Part shown: one piece after another, positions 61,059 through 64,000 of the stretch
How the letters are laid out: the number at the start of each line of letters is the position of its first letter
How positions within the stretch are numbered: position 1 is the stretch's first letter
Origin: Fictibacillus solisalsi
Lineage (GTDB): Bacteria; Bacillota; Bacilli; Bacillales; Fictibacillaceae
Direction of reading: 5' to 3'
DNA: 64,000 nucleotides
NCBI RefSeq assembly: GCF_900103485.1
Contig: NZ_FNHW01000001.1
Coordinates: 62,001 to 126,000 of the forward strand
Made by a program: the position numbers and the translations under genes
The notes under the pieces: model-generated
What the model was told of the DNA's origin: nothing
The model's input: only the letters and a program-made list of their open reading frames with translations
Database searches by the model: none

Positions 61059-62756
61059 ATGACGAATGCAGTTATGACAAGAAAAGTTCTCAAAACAACC
61101 TTGAAGGGGAAAGAGGTTCTCAGCAACCCCTTTATCAATAAAGGCGTTGCTTTTACAAAGCAGGAAAGGGAAACGCTGGGTCTGCAGGGCTTGCTGCCAT
61201 CTCAAGTGCTGAACCTGGATGAGCAGGCCAAGCGTGCGTATGAACAGTTTTCTGCTCAAACAAGCAATATCCGCAAAAATGGACTTCTTTATGATCTATA
61301 CAACCGAAATGTAGTTCTTTTTTATCGATTGCTTCAGGATCATTTAAGTGAAATGCTTCCTATTATCTATACGCCAACGGTCGGGGAAGCGATTCAAAGG
61401 TACTCACATGAATATCGCCGTCCAGGTGGACTGTATCTTTCCATTGATGATCTTGAAGGTATGGATCAGGCATTTGAAAATCTGAATCTTGCAGGAAGCG
61501 GTGTTGACCTGATTGTTGTAACAGATTCCGAAAGTATTTTGGGGATTGGTGACCAGGGAGTGGGCGGTATTAACATCGCGATTGGCAAATTGGCCGTTTA
61601 TACTGCAGCTGCAGGAATTGATCCAAGCCGTGTGCTTCCGGTTGTGCTCGATGTAGGTACCAATAATCAGGCGTTGATTGAAGATCCTCTTTACATCGGT
61701 AACAAATTCAGCCGGGTTCGCGGCAAACGCTATGAGGATTTTATTGATGAATTTGTTCAGAAGGCCACCACATTCTTCCCTGATGTCCTGCTTCATTGGG
61801 AAGACCTTGGCAACGTGAATGCAAGAAACATCATCGACAAATATGGTGATCAGATTTTAACCTTCAATGACGACATTCAGGGTACCGGTGCAGTGACGCT
61901 CGCGGCCATCATGTCTGCACTTCAGGTAACGGAAGTTCCTCTGAAAGATCAGCGGGTTCTTGTCTTTGGACCGGGAGCTGCAGGAATCGGGAATGCAGAT
62001 CAGATCGTTGAGACCATGACGCTTGAAGGATTATCTCTACAAGAAGCCTATGACCGTTTCTGGGCTGTAGATTATCGTGGCCTTCTTACCGATGATGATG
62101 ATGTATTTAAATTCCAGAAGCCTTACACTCGAAAAGCGGAGGAAGTGAAAGACTGGGAACGAAATGAAGAAGGCATTATTCCCCTATTGGAAGTCATCAA
62201 ACAAGTGAAACCAACCATCTTAATTGGTACTTCTGGACAAGCAGGAGCGTTCTCAGAGGAAGTTGTAAAAGAAATGGCTAAGTATGTGGAACGTCCGATT
62301 ATTATGCCAATGTCCAATCCAACACCTTTAGCAGAAGCGACTCCGGAAGACTTGATCAAATGGACAAACGGCAATGCCTTAATCGCAACAGGAAGCCCGT
62401 TCCAACCTGTTGATTATGAGGGTGTGTCCTATGAAATTGGACAATCCAACAATGCTTTTGTTTTTCCGGGTCTGGGACTTGGGGCAATTGTCGCAAAAGC
62501 AAAAGTTATTTCAAAAGGAATGCTGGCAGCAGCTGCAAACGCGGTAGCCGGAATGTCGGACAGCAGTACACCAGGTGCATCGCTTCTGCCTTCCATTGAC
62601 CAGCTTCATGAGGTTTCGAAGGCTGTGGCCATTGAAGTGGCTAAGACAGCAATCGCAGAAGGCATTGCCTCGGCCGATAGTTCTGACATTGAGCAGGCGG
62701 TATCCGAAGCGATGTGGAAACCGGAATACAAAACCATCACAACGCTTGCGATGTAA
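61059..62756 (+). CDS. maeA: NAD-dependent malic enzyme
   Basis: 565 residues. Oxidatively decarboxylates malate to pyruvate. Motifs: [48 protein letters not shown] and Rossmann [22 protein letters not shown] precedes ATG. Together with the next gene it matches the B. subtilis maeA(ywkA)-ywkB pair, which is under MalK/MalR control; here the two-component genes lie directly upstream. Confidence 0.95.
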   Translation: MTNAVMTRKVLKTTLKGKEVLSNPFINKGVAFTKQERETLGLQGLLPSQVLNLDEQAKRAYEQFSAQTSNIRKNGLLYDLYNRNVVLFYRLLQDHLSEMLPIIYTPTVGEAIQRYSHEYRRPGGLYLSIDDLEGMDQAFENLNLAGSGVDLIVVTDSESILGIGDQGVGGINIAIGKLAVYTAAAGIDPSRVLPVVLDVGTNNQALIEDPLYIGNKFSRVRGKRYEDFIDEFVQKATTFFPDVLLHWEDLGNVNARNIIDKYGDQILTFNDDIQGTGAVTLAAIMSALQVTEVPLKDQRVLVFGPGAAGIGNADQIVETMTLEGLSLQEAYDRFWAVDYRGLLTDDDDVFKFQKPYTRKAEEVKDWERNEEGIIPLLEVIKQVKPTILIGTSGQAGAFSEEVVKEMAKYVERPIIMPMSNPTPLAEATPEDLIKWTNGNALIATGSPFQPVDYEGVSYEIGQSNNAFVFPGLGLGAIVAKAKVISKGMLAAAANAVAGMSDSSTPGASLLPSIDQLHEVSKAVAIEVAKTAIAEGIASADSSDIEQAVSEAMWKPEYKTITTLAM

Positions 62757-62869
62757 GGTTTATCCTATTCAGGGAGTACCCTGCCTCCGCCTCATTAAAA
62801 AGCTAAGGCGAGTTCTTCCTGCCATTTTTAAGCAACGCCAATTTTAGGGGAAAGTGAAGTGCAGTTATT

Positions 62870-63817
62870 ATGTCTATAGGGAGTATTTTTTTAACATTGA
62901 TCCCGATCTTTTTTACGATCATCATCGGATATATGGGCGGCTATTTTAAGGTCTTTAACAAAGATTCCTCGAAGGGCCTGAATACACTGGTGACCAAATT
63001 TGCTTTGCCAGCCCACTTGTTTATCGGAATTACGTCAACATCCAAAGAAACGCTGATCAGCCAATGGGCGTTCTTTTTAACAATGACGCTTTGTATTATC
63101 GGGTTTTACATCATTATGCTGATTATCGCCCGTTTTGCCATTAAATACGATTTAACAAAAGCGTCCATGTTTTCATTGAACTCCACCCAGCCAGCATTTG
63201 CTTTCATGGGGATTTCCGTTCTGGGAAGTTTATTCGGTGCTCAGGAAGTGGCCATTCCGATTGCAGTAACTGGTATTGTGGTCAATGCACTGCTTGATCC
63301 ACTGGCTACAATTGTTGGTACCATCGGACAAAGCGGCAAAGGAAAAGCAGAAGGTGAGAAATCAGGCAAACTGGGCATCATTCTTCATGGACTGAGTGAA
63401 CCGTTGGCTTGTATTCCATTGATTGCCGTGGTTTTGACCTTGTTTGGTTTCCAGGCACCTGAACTGATGAAAAGTGCTTTGGATCAAATTGGTTCAGTTA
63501 CATCTGGTGTCGCTCTGTTCGCGGTCGGTGTAACGGTCGGTATCCGCAAAATCAGCTTCCAGCCAGTTGCGGTCGGCATTTCAGTGTTAAAAGTAGTAGC
63601 TCTTCCGTTATTCATGGTTTTGGTTTCAAACGTGATCGGACTTAATCACGCTGATACCGTAAAGGCCATTTTGCTTGTGGCATTTCCAGGCTCCGCCGTT
63701 GCTGCTATGATATCTACTCGTTTTGATTCTTTATCTACTGAAACAGCTTCTTCGTTTGTTATCAGTACAATTTTATCGTTAATTTCATTGCCGATTTATA
63801 TCTCTTGGTTAATGTAG
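62870..63817 (+). CDS. AEC family transporter, malate permease-like (YwkB-like)
   Basis: 315 residues with about ten hydrophobic segments of the auxin efflux carrier fold. Internal repeat symmetry is suggested by the central hydrophilic loop ([16 protein letters not shown]). The start ATG is the only sensible one; AGGGGAAAG lies somewhat far upstream. It is 113 bp behind maeA and presumably imports malate for it. Confidence 0.85.
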   Translation: MSIGSIFLTLIPIFFTIIIGYMGGYFKVFNKDSSKGLNTLVTKFALPAHLFIGITSTSKETLISQWAFFLTMTLCIIGFYIIMLIIARFAIKYDLTKASMFSLNSTQPAFAFMGISVLGSLFGAQEVAIPIAVTGIVVNALLDPLATIVGTIGQSGKGKAEGEKSGKLGIILHGLSEPLACIPLIAVVLTLFGFQAPELMKSALDQIGSVTSGVALFAVGVTVGIRKISFQPVAVGISVLKVVALPLFMVLVSNVIGLNHADTVKAILLVAFPGSAVAAMISTRFDSLSTETASSFVISTILSLISLPIYISWLM

Positions 63818-63828
63818 AGCCCTTTTAC

Positions 63829-63853
63829 TCCCTCCCGATCACGGAGGGAGTTG
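63829..63853 (+). terminator. Stem-loop after the permease gene, poor T-run
   Basis: ACTCCCTCC and GGAGGGAGT form a perfect stem. Only TGTTC follows, so it may be an RNA end stabiliser or a weak terminator. Confidence 0.5.
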
Positions 63854-63947
63854 TTCATAAAAAGTATGCTCAGTTTTTCACAAACTTATTATAGCGCACT
63901 TTTTTCTTTTTGAAAAGTACTTTCCCCTGTTGAAAAATATCCAAAAC

Positions 63948-63994
63948 CTGTAAAAATAGCTCATTGTGTCTATTGCCTGGTCCTATTTTTACAG
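63948..63994. repeat. 12-bp inverted repeat at the right window edge
   Basis: CTGTAAAAATAG (63948-63959) and CTATTTTTACAG (63983-63994) are perfect arms 23 bp apart in an AT-rich intergenic stretch. The neighbouring gene is outside the window. Could be an operator or a stem. Confidence 0.45.
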
Positions 63995-64000
63995 CATACA

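Noticed and set aside
61404-61796. Minus-strand open frame inside maeA
   Set aside because: Antisense to conserved malic enzyme motifs with no promoter or ribosome site.
62757-62869. Terminator between maeA and the permease gene
   Set aside because: Only weak pairing and no T-run, so cotranscription of the two genes is more likely.

Overview
The window reads as chromosomal DNA of a low- to mid-GC, endospore-former-type Bacillaceae bacterium (Bacillus, Fictibacillus or a close relative; the species cannot be named from sequence alone). Evidence: strong Shine-Dalgarno sites (AAGGAGG type), frequent GTG/TTG starts, T-rich intrinsic terminators, sigma-A promoters, cre-like sites, a thiC TPP riboswitch, a T-box leader, and gene groups typical of Bacillus (yhbDEF-like bactofilins, ohrA/ohrR, helD, malic enzyme with a malK/malR-like two-component system). 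I see no rRNA, tRNA, insertion sequence, prophage or CRISPR array.

Layout. 1-3052: end of a chemotaxis receptor, an aldo/keto reductase with an altered catalytic tetrad, a small membrane protein and MsrA. 3146-8116: an IclR-controlled D-galactonate (De Ley-Doudoroff) operon of regulator, KDG-type kinase, KDPG/KDPGal aldolase, galactonate dehydratase and MFS transporter. 8160-21721: peptide scavenging, with a divergent amidohydrolase and Lrp-type regulator, then a long co-directional run of M42 aminopeptidase, M55 D-aminopeptidase, a complete dipeptide/oligopeptide ABC importer, S9 peptidase, pyroglutamyl peptidase and M20 amidohydrolase. 21892-25425: an RsbR/STAS protein, an unknown protein and a YhbD-bactofilin-bactofilin operon whose promoter has MerR-type architecture. 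25473-28597: two minus-strand units with a PP2C phosphatase, a eukaryotic-type Ser/Thr kinase and unusual low-complexity small proteins, with an ATP-pyrophosphatase gene between them on the plus strand.

28744-41881: acetyltransferase, alkaline phosphatase, a likely orphan small RNA, HelD, several small proteins, DinB, TPP riboswitch plus thiC with a coupled CXXC mini-protein, a tandem array of terminator-like hairpins, a sugar isomerase-like TIM barrel, a GH144-like glucanase and an SDR. 42017-51537: assorted metabolic and membrane genes, a GntR regulator with a palindromic operator over its start region, a cupin/nitroreductase divergent pair and the ohrA/ohrR peroxide-resistance pair. 51567-53927: AraC regulator divergent from a GH4 alpha-galactosidase with a cre-like site between. 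54001-58398: MocR regulator divergent from a class D beta-lactamase, then a second-type methionyl-tRNA synthetase behind a methionine T-box. 58508-63817: malate sensing and use (sensor kinase, response regulator, NAD-malic enzyme, AEC-type malate permease).

The best candidates for something undescribed are the kinase/phosphatase/low-complexity cluster (25473-28597), the orphan promoter-to-terminator RNA (31004-31164), and the 43-bp tandem hairpin array (38374-38607). All functions are inferred from recognised family motifs and context; no database search was run.
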